A stretch of DNA of 64,000 nucleotides from Zanthoxylum bungeanum (lineage: Eukaryota; Streptophyta; Magnoliopsida; Sapindales; Rutaceae). The DNA lies in the NCBI GenBank assembly GCA_019454045.1, contig SKCR01047760.1:1-64000 (forward strand), in the 5' to 3' direction. The notes beneath the pieces are model-generated. The model worked only from the letters and a program-made list of their open reading frames with translations, searched no databases and had not been told where the DNA came from. Shown here piece by piece: positions 32,287-44,364 of this stretch (positions within the stretch are counted from its first letter, which is position 1; each line of letters starts with the position of its first letter). The position numbers were made by a program, and so were the translations under genes.

Positions 32287-32940
32287 ATGGAAGCCACTTC
32301 AAGAAGACGAGTTGAAAACATTTGTGTGTTTTGCGGTAGTAGTGTTGGTACTAAGCCACAATATGTAGAGGCAGCACATAAATTGGGTCGAGTCTTAGCT
32401 GCAAGGAATATGCACTTAATATATGGCGGAGGCAATCTTGGACTTATGGGGATCGTTTCAAAGGCTGTACATGAAGGAGGCAGTCACGTTTTGGGAATCA
32501 TCCCAAAACCCTTGGTATAGGCAAATCTTATTGGATCATCAAACGGAGAGGACCTTATTGTGCCAGGTATGTCTGAACGACTGGTAGAAATGATTAACCG
32601 TGCTGATGCTTTTATCGGTTTGCCATGTGGCTTGGGCACATTGGAGGAAATTTTTATAGTTTTATCTTGGGCGAACTTGAACATACACCAGAAACCGCTT
32701 GGACTATTTAACGTTGATGTATTTTATGATTTTCTTTGTGTGTTTCTTGATGATGCCTGGAGAAATGGGTTCGTGTCAAAAGCTATGAAAGAACTCCTCT
32801 TTACTGCCAGAACTGCTCCGGATCTAATAGACCAACTCTTAGCCTATGAACCACAAGTTGACCCTATCCTTTCAAAGATAAATTGGTCTGAGGACGATCG
32901 TGGTAAGAGGCGTCTGATTAATCTGGATCTTAACCTTTAA
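32287..32940 (+). pseudogene. LOG-like: Captured LOG cytokinin riboside 5'-monophosphate phosphoribohydrolase, one in-frame TAG
   Basis: 217 codons plus stop, the usual length of plant LOG proteins. Residues 1-77 carry RVENICVFCGSSVGTKPQY, the nucleotide-binding [12 protein letters not shown] and [11 protein letters not shown]. Codon 78 is TAG (32518-32520). The same frame then continues with NLIGSSNGED, GMSERLVEMINRADAFIGLP, the signature PCGLGTLEE (family PGGxGTxxE, first Gly changed to Cys), HQKPLGLFNVD and DPILSKINW, ending in a basic tail. Start chosen at the first ATG, which aligns with family N-termini. No introns although plant LOG genes have several, implying capture from spliced RNA. 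LOG converts cytokinin nucleotides to active free bases in cytosol and nucleus. As written it would give a 77-residue fragment unless the TAG is read through. Confidence 0.92.
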
Positions 32941-33000
32941 TTTCCTGTAGATTTTCAGATAACCAGGTACGACCTTCTTAACTCTCCTTTTACTATTTAA

Positions 33001-33043
33001 GACATTGGGGACAATGTCTCATTTATGTTTGGGGGAGGAAATT
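33001..33043 (+). other. Athila-type stem-loop and purine tract, copy 2
   Basis: GACATTG/CAATGTC stem plus TTTGGGGGAGGAAATT, as in copy 1 (27864-27905). Confidence 0.7.
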
Positions 33044-33200
33044 AGTTGATCAGTACCTTGTTTTTAGTTTGTGTGTTGTTTTTATTTTTAGTCCAAATTT
33101 TTTTGAAAAATACAAAAAAAATTGAAAATTTTTCAAAAATTACAAAAATATTTTGCGTTTTTGAGTTTTTATTTTGACTAAAAGGGTGAAATTGGTAAAA

Positions 33201-33240
33201 GATAGCCGAGTAAGGAGTTTCCACTCCTGAGACGTATCTC
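33201..33240 (+). other. Hairpin module downstream of LOG, copy 2
   Basis: GATAGCCGAGTAA, stem AGGAGT/ACTCCT, GAGACGTATC, identical to 28064-28102. Confidence 0.6.
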
Positions 33241-33360
33241 AAGCCTATTTTCGAAATAAGTTAATTTTTATTTATTTCATTTTGAATTATCAGTCAGATT
33301 GGCTGGTTTTATCAAAGTATAGAGAATACGTAATTTGTCAGTATGGTCAGTGGGAGCGTA

Positions 33361-35488
33361 TGATCAGTGGTAAATCTATCACTATTTCCCACTCATTTAA
33401 CCTAATATTTTGTATAGTTTCTTGAGTTTTGTGAATATTTTGATGTGTTTTGTGTTATTTTGTAGATAAATAAAGTTTCAGGACATTCTGGAGGTGATTT
33501 GGAGCAAAATAGTGAAAATTGGACGAAAGGGGCATTTTGGTAATTTCCCACGTCGCGACGCCAAGACATTCAGCGTCGCGACGCCTAACATGCGCCGAAT
33601 AGTCCTAACGTGCGCCGGGTCCACAAATCAGAATCTGAGAAAAGTTTGACTTTGCTAACGTGCGCCGTGCCACGTGTCACCATCACAGCCGATCTGCTGA
33701 AATGCGCCGTGCCACGTGTCAGCATCCTACGGTGCCGACAGTCATCATCGCCACGTGTACCACATGTCACTCCATGTCATTGCCACATCATCAGCCACAT
33801 CACCAGGTTGACCAAGTCAAACTGCCACCTCAAATCACCGCCACGTCATCAGCAGCCAATCAGGAAGTGCTACGTGTTGCAATCCTACGGTGCCGACAGT
33901 CCCTTTCCCACGTGTCGCCACATCACCGCCACCTCAGCATCAATTATTGGCTAACTAATCCTTATCTGACACGTGGCGGATAAGAATCTAACCGACCAAT
34001 CAGAAGCTGCCACGTGTCACAATAATTGAGTCTCCAACAACCTCGCCACGTGTCACCTTATCATCTTATCCAGAATCTGCAACCGACGAACCAGAGCATG
34101 CCATGTCGACAGAAGCTGGCGTAGCGACGCCAAAGGCCTCAGCGTCGCGACGCCAGATGCCTATCCGCGCCTATAAATTTAGCTCGAGATTTCAGTTTTA
34201 GATGCACCACTTTCTCTCATCTCTTTGATGTAAAGAGAGAGTTTCTCTCTCTAGTTTCTTTTAGTTTTTAGTTTTTTTTTAGTTTTTTAGTTTTGTAAAT
34301 AATTTTAATTACGTTTTGTTAATATAGTAATTTATTTTTTTTACTTTTTACAGTTTTTACTATTCACCATGAGGAGGCAACTTCCCCAGCTAGGGTGAAA
34401 GGTAATTCTTTTACTGTTACTATTTAGATTAATCTCCCTTAAAAATAATATATTCACTATTTAAAATATTGACTTAAAAAGGATACCGCAAGATTGGTCG
34501 GTTGGTAATTCATTTTAATTTGTTTTAAACCTGACTAATAAAGGATACCGCCAGATTGGTCGGTTGGTAATATTATCACAAGTTTATATATTATTTTATG
34601 GGAGATATCTAAAATAGTAAATAGTAAAAGTAATTCGTTTTTCCTTAGCATTTTATTTTATTTTACTTTTCAGCTTTTACTTTATGTCTTTTACTTTTCA
34701 GCATTTTGACCTTATGTCTTTTACTTTTAAGTCTTTACTAGCCCTAGTTATGTGTTAGTTATCTGGGGTTGTGATGAATTCTAATATCACCGGTTTATAA
34801 GGGGTTATTTTATAGTTTGGGTAATTTAAAGGTTTACTTATTAAGTCTTAAGCTTAATGCTTCTTGTTGTCTGATCACCAATAAGATTGATGTGGTAAAT
34901 CAAAAATGAACTAGACATAGGGATTTTAGGTTTCAGCCTTAGACTTAATAGCCCACGATCTTCTTTGAGGATAGATAACCCTTTAATAGATTTCCTTACA
35001 GGATAAACATATACCTGTCGGGCGGGGGTAGCCATAATTGGAACTTAAACTTAATGAATCCAGATAATTTGGTTGACATAAACATATGGTTCAATTGGGT
35101 TAAACTGGGTATTTGCGTCTGACCATCGACAGAGGCTTTTGCATAATTTAGTGTTCCAGGTTAGTAAACTGATTTATTACACAAACATGAAATAACCACT
35201 TCATCTTTTAAATGATATTAGAATGATTCACAACCCTAGATCTTTGTGTCTTTTGTTATTTTCTTTAGTATTTTCTTTTGTCTTTTTATTTATTTATTTA
35301 TTTAGCAATTCTACAATCCATCAAATCAATCAAGTAATCATTCTCTTTTCTCTCAATTAGATATCTGTAAATAAATAGATTCAATAATTAATAACAACAG
35401 TAGGAATTAAGTCCTCGTGGGATCGATATTTTTATACTATTTGAACGATACGTGCGCTTGGGTTATTAGCGTGTGTTTACGCCGGTCA
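33361..35488 (+). mobile_element. LTR3 (3' LTR) of the LOG array
   Basis: 2128 bp, TGATCAGTGG...CGCCGGTCA, followed directly by GAGCC and not by a primer site. Nearly identical to LTR2. The splice-donor-like site of LTR1 is GAGGCAACT here. Confidence 0.92.
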
Positions 35489-35493
35489 GAGCC
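35489..35493 (+). repeat. Target-site duplication GAGCC, right
   Basis: Partner of 23156-23160. The interrupted Athila A repeat unit continues immediately after. Confidence 0.9.
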
Positions 35494-36082
35494 ACCAACC
35501 CAACACTCGCTACATAGATGGAAGATATTGTATATAAATAAAAAAAAATCAAAAATAAAAGAAAAAAATTAGGAAAAAAAAAATTTATTCCATTGCTTAA
35601 AAAAATGTGTGAATTCTGATATAACTTTAGGACAAAAATATTATTATCTTTTCAACTGCACTTGTGACTATTGTGTACAAAATGAGTTGATTAATATTTT
35701 GTTGGCTGTGTATATGGAGAATGGTAAAAATAATCGGAGAATTTACTTATTCAGTAATTTAGAAAGAAACAAAACAATTATTGACTTAGATAAGAAGTTT
35801 CACCCGTTTAGTCACTAACTTTTTTATTCTCTTTTCTCTTGTCTTTTTGCTTTTGTGTGCATTAGTTTTACTATTTTTTTTTTACTTTTATAAGACGTTT
35901 GTGGGTATTGTCGCTGTAAACCCTCACGAGACTACAACTCGTCCACTAGGGACACCTAGGGGTTTAAAGGCTTGTTGCATACGCTAAATGCAACCGTGAT
36001 CCCTACGAAAGTGGCTTAGTTTAATTTTAATTATTTATTGTATTTTATTTTGTTGTTTTGCTTGAGGACTAGCAAAATGTTA
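35494..36082 (+). mobile_element. Athila A 3' internal remnant
   Basis: Completes the repeat unit broken at 23160, then an A-rich region, then a 69-codon frame (35609-35818) that I do not recognise, then non-coding sequence with CCACTAGGGACACCTAGG. Precedes the polypurine tract of element A. Confidence 0.6.
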
Positions 36083-36094
36083 GGTTTGGGGGTG
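36083..36094 (+). other. Polypurine tract of element A
   Basis: GGTTTGGGGGTG directly before the LTR start TGATGAGCGG, the classic Athila-type arrangement. Confidence 0.8.
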
Positions 36095-38222
36095 TGATGA
36101 GCGGAAAATATATCAATATTTACTGCCCATTTTACTTAATATTTTGTTTAGTTTCTGGGGTTTGATGAACGTTTTAATGTGTTTTAGTTTATTTTGCAGA
36201 TAAAATAATATTGGGACACAATGAAATCATTTAGGATGAAATGTGGGTCAAATAAGGGCAAAAATTGGACTTGACATATTAATTTTGGAGATTGGAAACT
36301 TGAAAGGGCGTTTTAACGAAGTACAGTTTTGGAAATTCCAGTTTTGCGTATCTGTCATATTTTGGGCATAACTTTTTACTCCGATATCGGATTTAGCTGA
36401 TTCAAGTTCCAGATTAAAGAAGACTCAATGATCTACAACTTTGAAAGATAAAATAATTTCGAACTCTGAATATTTCATGCCGGAAATTGATGAACCATCG
36501 AGAAGTGTGTTGTGTGTAATTATTAAAGTCATTTTCAATCATTTTCAAAGCAAAAAAATAAATTAATAAATAAATAATAAAAATGATCAAATCACCACCA
36601 AACATGATAAGCAATTATTGGAGCAATTAATAATGGATCTGGTGGAGCAATTAGTGGAGCAATTAATAATGGATTTGGTGGATGATTTGATGTAGGCAAA
36701 ATTTTGCCTATAATAACAGAGTCATTTCATTTGTAAAATTCATACTTTCTTCTAAGTAATTCCTTAAGAATACTAAAAAGATTGTATCTTGTTTGTTTAT
36801 TTACAGCTTTCAGTAATTAATTTCCGCTTTCGCACTTTCTTTTCTTTACTTTTCAGTTTTTACTTTCTGCAATTTACTTTTACGCACAGTACTTTTCTTT
36901 CTTTAATTTTCAGTTTTTACTTTTCAGTAATGAGGAGGTAACTCCCATTTGCTGGGGTAAAAGGTAAAACTTTTATTACTAATATTTATATTAATCTCCC
37001 TTAATTATAATATATAAACTAGTTAAAAACTGACTTAACGATGATACCGCCATATTGGTTTGTTGGTAATTATTTAAATTGGTTTTAACCTGACTAAACT
37101 GGATACCGCCTGATTGGTCGGTTGGTAATTAATTATTAATTTGACTTAATCTGGATACCACCTATATGGTTGGTTGGTAATTATCATGCAAAATTAATAT
37201 ATTATATTAAGGGAGATATCTAAAATAGAAATAATAAAAGTGGATCATTTTACCTCGACATTTTATTTTATTGTACTTTTACTTTTTTTACTTTTCAGCA
37301 ATTTACTTTCAGCATTTACTTTTCAGCAATTTATTTTCAGCATTTACTTTTCAGTAATTTACTTTCAGCATTTACTTTTCAGTATTTTACTTTTCAGTAA
37401 TTTACTTTCAGCATTTACTTTCAGCATTTAATTTTCAGTATTTTACTTTATGTCTTTTATTTTATTTAAGTTTTTTACTACCCGTAAATATGTGTCGTAA
37501 CTAAGCCAGCTATCTGGGGTTGTGATGAAATCCAATATCACCGGTTTATAAGGGGTTAAATTATAGTTTGGGTAATTTAAAGGTTTACTTATTAAGTCTT
37601 AAGCTTAATGCGTCTTGTTAACTGGCCATTAATAAGATTGATCTGGTAAATCTAAAATAAACTTGACAAAGGAATTTTAGGTTACAGTCTTAGACTTAAT
37701 AGCTCACGATCTTCCTTGAGGATAGATAACCCTTTAATAGATTTGCTTACAGGATAGACATATACCTGTCGGGCGGGGGTAACCTTTATTGGAACTTAAT
37801 CTTAATGAATCCAGGTAATTTGCTTGACATAGACATATGGTTCAATTCGTTTATACTGGGTATTTACGTCTAACCATCGACAGAGGCTTTCGCATGATTT
37901 AGTGTTCCAGTTTAGTAAACAGATATATTACACAAACATGAAATAACCACTTCATCTTTTAAAAAGATATTGGAATGATTTTCAACCTTAGATAGTTTTA
38001 TAAATTTGAATTTTCTTCAATCTACTTTCAAGCAATTTTATTTACTTGTTTTAATTTTAAAGTCACCACCCAATCAAACAATCAATCAATTAGATACTTG
38101 TAAACATTTAACTTCATAAATTGATAACAAAAAGGTTTTAAGTCCTCGTGGGATCGATACTTTTTATACTACTTGAACGATACGTGCGCTTGCGTTATAC
38201 GCGTGTGATTATGCACCGGTCA
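36095..38222 (+). mobile_element. 3' LTR of Athila-type element A
   Basis: 2128 bp, partner of 1464-3473. Longer mainly through an extra copy of 'GGAGCAATTAATAATGGAT' near 36630-36670 and an enlarged TTTACTTTTCAGCA minisatellite. C1 resumes at about 38223. Confidence 0.85.
37258..37445 (+). repeat. CTTTTCAGCATTTA minisatellite
   Basis: About ten 14-18-bp units of TTTACTTTTCAGCA / TTTACTTTCAGCA. The 5' LTR has fewer (about 2625-2715). Pyrimidine-rich with repeated CAG, so it contains many splice-acceptor-like sequences. Confidence 0.7.
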
Positions 38223-38874
38223 AGTTTTTGTTCACTATGCAACTTCGTAAGTCAATACTTCATAAGTTGCAACTGATTCCACTAGTTCAGTAGAATCAAC
38301 GGTGACACTCCCACTGTATCTTTTCTGACTTTATATGACATAGACCATCTGATGTCATAATTAGAATAAAAACTAATCTGACCTTATGGTTGCAGACTAA
38401 ATTCTCCATGAATAAGAAACTCATTCTTAATATATCAAAGATCACAAAGAACATGTTTCTAGAACCATCATATGGTCTACACCATATAAAAATAACTCGT
38501 AACAATTATAATTAAATTGATATCTTTAATCGTACATAATATAATATTCATTACACCATCATCATATGATGCATAAGATTGATTAGACATTCCAATCAAT
38601 CTCTCTTTCGACAAAGGGATCATCCTTTATGAAAGATGAATACTATATATATAAAAGACACATTAACTGTCAAACAGTTATACCAACAGTCATACAGATA
38701 GTCTTACAGCGTCATTTATTAGATCATATATAATATGCGACTAATGGGAGTATCTCATAAGTCTCTCAATTTTATATCTTATATAAAACTTTATATCAAA
38801 TATAATAAAGACTACTCCCACTGCTTCCACGGAGAAAATAAGACTTAGGATATATGATACTAGAAAGAAATTTG
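38223..38874 (-). pseudogene. pol: Copia C1 RNase H relic
   Basis: On the minus strand, near 38250-38330, GTTGATTCTACTGAA reads as a decayed version of the Copia RNase H DSTTEAEYIAAS block (here DSTELVESVATYEV). Upstream near 38440-38500 a possible TKDMFLVY-like piece survives. Stops throughout. Interrupted by an LTR at 38880. Confidence 0.5.
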
Positions 38875-38879
38875 TACGC

Positions 38880-41105
38880 TGACCGGAGTAAACACACACA
38901 TATAACGCAACCGTACGTATCGTTTAAGTAGTATAAAAAGTATCGATCCCACTGGGACTTAATACCTAAGCTATTAATTTTATGAGGTCAAATGATTACT
39001 AGTATCTAACAGGTTGATTGATTGATTTGAAATGGTGACGATTCTAAATTTAAAAGCAATTAAATAAAACTGTTCGAAAGTAGGTTTTAAGACAATTCAA
39101 TATTAAAAACTATATAGGGTTGTGATTTATTCCAATATTATTTAAAGATAAAGTGGTTATCCTATAGCTGGGTAATATATTGATCTATTAACCTGGAACA
39201 CTAAATTATGTAAAAGCCTCTTCCGATGGTCAATTACAAATACCTAGTATAATCCAATTGAACCATATGTCTATGTCAACCAAATTACCTAGATTCATTA
39301 AGATTAAGTTCTAATTTGGCTACCCCTGCCCGATAGGTATATTCCTATCCTGTAAGGAAATCTATTAAAGGGTTATCTATCCTCAAGGAAGATCGTGGCC
39401 TATTGAATCTAAGGTCTTAAACTTAAAATCCCTATGTCTAGTTCATTTTAAGTTTACCTAGTCAATTTTATTAGTGGTCAGTTAATAAAAAGCATTAAGA
39501 TTTAGACTCAATAAATAAATCTTTATATTACCCAAACTATAATCTAACCCCTTATAAACCGGTGATATTAAAAGTCATCACAACCCCAGATAACTAATTT
39601 AGTTACAACACATAATTAAGGCTAGTAAAATAAAAGACATAAAGTAAAAATGCCAAAAGTAAAATGCGGTAAAATAGAAATTGAAAAGTAAAATAAAATG
39701 AAATGAAATGCTAAGGTAAAATGAATTAACTTCTACTATTTACTATTTTATATATCTCCCATTAAATAATATATAAACTTGTGATAATATTACCAACCAG
39801 CCATATAGGCGGTAACCTGATTAAGTCAAATTAAATCCAACCAGCCATTAATGCGGTAATATTTGTCCATAATCCAGCCATAAAGGCTTAACCAAAATAA
39901 ACCAGCCATAAAGGCAGAACCAAAATAAAATTAACAACAACCGACCAATCTGGCGGTATCCTTGATTAGTCAGGTTTAAACCAGATTAAAATAAAATTAC
40001 CAACCGACCAATCTGGCGGTATCCTTGATTAGTCAGGTTTAAACCAGATTAAAATGAATTACCAACCGACCAATATGGCGGTATCCTTTTTAAGTCAAAT
40101 TTTAATTAGTGAATATATTATTTTTAAGGGAGATTAATCTAAATAGTAATAGTAAAAGAATTACCTTTCACCTTAACAGGGGAAAGTTACCTCCTCATGG
40201 TAAATAGTAAAAACTGTAAAAAGTAAAGAAAGTAAAACACTATTATTACAAAAAGTTATTAAAATTAATTACAAAACTTAAATTAAAAGAAACTAGAGAG
40301 AGAAACTCCCTATTTACATCAAAGAAATGAGAGAGAATGGTACAACTAAAACTGAAACATCGAGCTGAATTTATAGGCATCACTGGGGTCTGGGCGTCGC
40401 GACGCCAAGCCAGCGTCGCGACGCTGGAACAGTTAGGCGTGGCATGTTATGGTGATGACACATGGCAATTCAGATAAGAAGATAAGGCGACACGTGGCAA
40501 GGCGGCTGAGTGCTCAATTATTATGCTGACGTGGCATGATGTGGCAGTGACATGGTGACACGTGGCGAAAGGGAGTGTTGGCACCGTAGGATTGCGACAC
40601 GTGGCACGCGGTGATTGGTTGATGATGAAGTGGCGAGGACGTGGCACTTTGACTCGGTCAACTGGTGATGTGGATGATGATGTGGCGGTGACGTGGAGTG
40701 ACACGTGGCATAAGTGGCAATGGTGATTGTCGGCACCGTAGGATGATGACACGTGGCACGACGCACGTTAGCAAATCGGCTGTGATGGTGACACGTGGCA
40801 CGACGCACATTAGCAAAGTCAAACTTTTCATATTCTGATCCGTTGACCCGTCGTACATTAGCATGACACGGTGCACGTTAGGAGTCGCGACACCAAAGGC
40901 TTGCGCGTCGCGACGCGCCCAAATTACCAAAATGCCCCTTTTTCCAATTTTCACTGTTTTGCTCCAAATCACCTCCAGAATGTCCTGAAACTTTATTTAT
41001 CTACAAAATAACACAAAACACATCAAAATATTCACAAAACTCAAGAAACTATACAAAATATTAGGTTAAATGAGTGGGAAATAGTGATAGATTTACCACT
41101 GATCA
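38880..41105 (-). mobile_element. Lone LTR of the LOG-element family, minus strand
   Basis: 2226 bp. Minus strand TGATCAGTGG...ACTCCGGTCA. Same architecture as LTR2/LTR3: CACGTG cluster (40480-40810), GCGTCGCGACGC motifs (40395-40425; 40905), CTATAAAT box, GAGGAGGTAACT, and GATACCGCC repeats expanded to about five units. TACGC occurs at both edges (38875-38879; 41106-41110). About 75 bp beyond the high-coordinate edge (41106-41185) match the last internal bases before LTR2 and LTR3. It is therefore either a solo LTR or a 5'-truncated element. Confidence 0.82.
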
Positions 41106-44100
41106 TACGCTCCCACTGACCATACTGACAAATTACGTATTCTCTATACTTTGATAAAACCAGCCAATCTGACTGATATCAAAATCAGAGACCACGGATT
41201 TCCTGAAAGCTTATCTGAGTCTATAATAGGCTCCATAAGCTAGTATATCAAACTGTGATCTTAGCAAAATACAAACTCTAGGGCCATTCTAGAATGAACT
41301 CTTCAAACAAAGAAATCACGACGGATCTCTCATTCGAAGAAATCACTCAAGAATGCCACTTTGCATTTTTTAGCTAAAATACAGTTTAATATCAACATTA
41401 ACCAATAGATCCTTAATTGTTCAATTAGAGTGACTAGAGACAAGTTTTCTCAGAATCTACAATAGATTATTGAGCATAACCTTTCTCACTGTCATACTAT
41501 AAAGGTCAAACCTTTATCAAGCTCACTTTGCTTTTGTTGCGCAAATAATTTGCCCATTTTATGGACTATTCATAACGAAAGCTTAATCAAATTCAAAACT
41601 TGATCGTAGTAAGCTATGAACAATCTTAGATCTATGGTTCAATTCTAAAGTCCATAATTGATATCAAATATTGCTCTCACTATAAGTTATAGGATAATTT
41701 TCTTCGATAAGAAAATAACAGAATCATTAAGTATCAAATACTTTGTAAATGATTCTGACATCCTATTAAACTTATACGAAAGATGTCTAAGGGCCATTTC
41801 ATCTAATTAATTATGTAGTTCCATTACAGTTTATCACTCTCACTCTTGACTTAAATAAGTCAAATCGTTTCTGCAATCGTCAACGTCCAATGTTAACCAC
41901 CAAGTAACAAAATAATTTTATTACTTAGGATTGTATAAAAATGTTATATTAAATAGAATACAATATTCCATTAAATAGAATAAATGATAAACCTTTCACT
42001 CGTACCTCTAAGGCACAAGTACTTTCAATTATACAACCATTATTCAAAAGAAAGTTTCAAATCTCAAACTTTTCAAGATTCGAATTATCTACCTATACAT
42101 ATCATATATGTAACTGTAGAAACTAATAGAACCTTAATTAAATAGATGAATTAGTGTTAATGGAGCATAACCCTAAGAGTATTGAAACAAATTCGGTAAC
42201 ACTCAATATCAACGAATCAAATTATATAAGATTCAATTACTCACACTGACCAATTCCATCAAGATGGAATCATGGAAGTTTAATATTGAGTAAGAATCAT
42301 ATTCATTAAATAATCTTAGAACTTATTGCCCTTAAATACATTTGTTTGATCAAATCAAACATCTTTGAACAATTCAAAGACTCACGATGAATTTTAAATA
42401 CATAGTTTTGAACACTTCAAATAGAATATCTTTGAACCATTCAAAATATTCTATCCGCATTTCATCATAAACATATTGAAAGTTCTTAAACCATTGAAGA
42501 CGTTCAACATGTTCTCTATTAGAAACACGTAACTAAGTCATGATAAATCATTAACTGAGTTACGAAGTAAAGAAAACTATCTAAGACAATTTCCAATTCA
42601 TTAAACTACATACATCTAATGTATCGGTTTAATAAATCTGTGGTCCAATGACAATCATTGGTTAAATGAGATTCAATCACATCCTGAATACAATATTCAT
42701 TAAATGGTTAAGGATATATGGTGTGAACTCATATCAGACCATCATTTACCATATGGCATAAACATCTAATGCTTTTATGATAAAATCTGATAATGCACTG
42801 TTCTAAATTATTCATTTTACCGAACATTTTCTTAATGTTTATTTTTTCATTAATGACACTACTAGTCGTATTAAAATATGTAATAACACTTTATACAGAA
42901 CAAGTAACTATCCAATAGTCACAAGTTCTGATATCAAATATCAAAACAATTATTAAACATTATTTTAAATAACTAGACGGGAGATCCGGTATCCAATACC
43001 AACAGTTGTCGTATTGCAAGAATCAATATTCTTTATACACAACTACACACATCTCATTTCTTAAGCTTTATAATTTGCGTTCAATTATTCACAACAATTG
43101 CAAATGATTGATTAGCAAACTGTGTCAGACACGTGACTTCTAAAAGTCACTAAAGCCAAGAAACGTCATTATAAGATAAACAAATACTAATGGCGTTTTC
43201 CTAATGTCAGTCAAGAATCTCGAGACATGAACTATTCAAGTAAATTCTTACTGCATAAGAAAAAATTCTTTCAAGACTATTATATCCTTAAAAGATATCT
43301 ATTTAGATTACCTAATCGAGTCTTAGAAACTAAGTCATAAACCATCTTGATTTTCAAGAAAATCGGAATAACAGTTCCCGATGGTTTCAACTAATCTAAC
43401 AATATCTATGTCTATTGTCTTTCTAGAACCTATTCTAGAATAACGCAACCATAAGTAAAGTCAGATAATCTATTCAAGTAATAAGTATGCAGTGGATTAG
43501 AAGTAAAATTCTATAAACAAAATAGAATAAAAGGAAAACAAAAGAGAATTTTCCATAAAATTACACACTGCTTAAGTTATGGATTTTTAACCCAACAATG
43601 TCTCCTACTACTTTACGTAATACCGTAATCCCCAACGGACCACTGGAATTCAATAATTAAATCTAATTCCATAGTGAGAGTATGATCCCATGAATATATT
43701 TCGACTCACAGCTTTTGCACGATCTCTCCTACATATATTCATTAGGTACACAACCCATTGTCAATCACTCACCAGTGACTCCTGGTTTTGGTCCTGACCA
43801 TTTCTCGTTATGACAGCTTTCGGACGTTCATAAGGAGGCATATCAAGGCTTCACTTTTCAATGAAAAAGTCAAGCTACCGATGTAGTCCTGACAGATTTG
43901 GCACGTTCATGATTTCCACTTTCACTTGAATTTGTCTAGTAACAATATACAACCTGCATGGATAAAATCCCATAACCTACACCCTCACAGCTTTGGCACG
44001 ATCTCAGATGCAGTTATAGAAAGATACCCATAAACCGTACTGACAAGACGGACCAAGAAACATATATCAAATACACGTCACTTTACAGCCTTATTTCTAA

Positions 44101-44345
44101 GCGGGGATTTTCCTCATGAAGCTATACTCCACATCAAATGCAGAATCTTAATCTAAATCATTTTCTAAACAATTCAATTCTACCTACAGAAAACATAACT
44201 CAATTTAACGATTAAATTTCCGTTACATTTTCGTTAGCGTAGAACCGAAAAGTCAAGAAACATATATAGATTACATGCACGTGCGAATATTAAAATTTGA
44301 TTAAATATCAAGCATGAATAATGTAATGGATGAAGCATCAGACCC
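41106..44345 (-). mobile_element. Copia C1 internal region, heavily decayed
   Basis: No frame above about 60 codons and no pol block I can name with confidence. AT-rich, with reverse-oriented gene-like composition. The part next to the primer site (43570-44340) is leader-like, with repeated 'CACAGCTTT(T/G)GCACGATCTC' phrases at about 43708 and 43985. Confidence 0.5.
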
Positions 44346-44357
44346 GCTCTGATATCA
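44346..44357 (-). other. Primer binding site of Copia C1
   Basis: Minus strand TGATATCAGAGC, one change from the TGGTATCAGAGC initiator tRNA-Met complement, about 7 bases from the LTR. Confidence 0.75.
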
Positions 44358-44364
44358 TTTTTAT

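Larger units (their letters stand above)
23161..35488 (+). mobile_element. Tandem LOG-carrying Athila-type element (LTR-internal-LTR-internal-LTR)
   Basis: Three LTRs (23161-25232, 28224-30344, 33361-35488) and two 3-kb interiors, each with a perfect tRNA-Asp primer site, a decayed gag, a LOG coding sequence and 3' structural elements. One GAGCC duplication flanks the whole, so this was one insertion enlarged afterwards, most simply by unequal exchange between LTRs. LTR2 starts like LTR3 (TGATCAG, ...TTTCCC) and has LTR1-like features only at its end (GCGTTATAGG). No pol: non-autonomous. It lies inside the 3' region of element A. Confidence 0.93.

Noticed and set aside
1464..38222. TGAGG/AGTTT as target duplication for element A
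   Set aside because: The flanks do not match; no alternative 4-6-bp repeat found at these edges.
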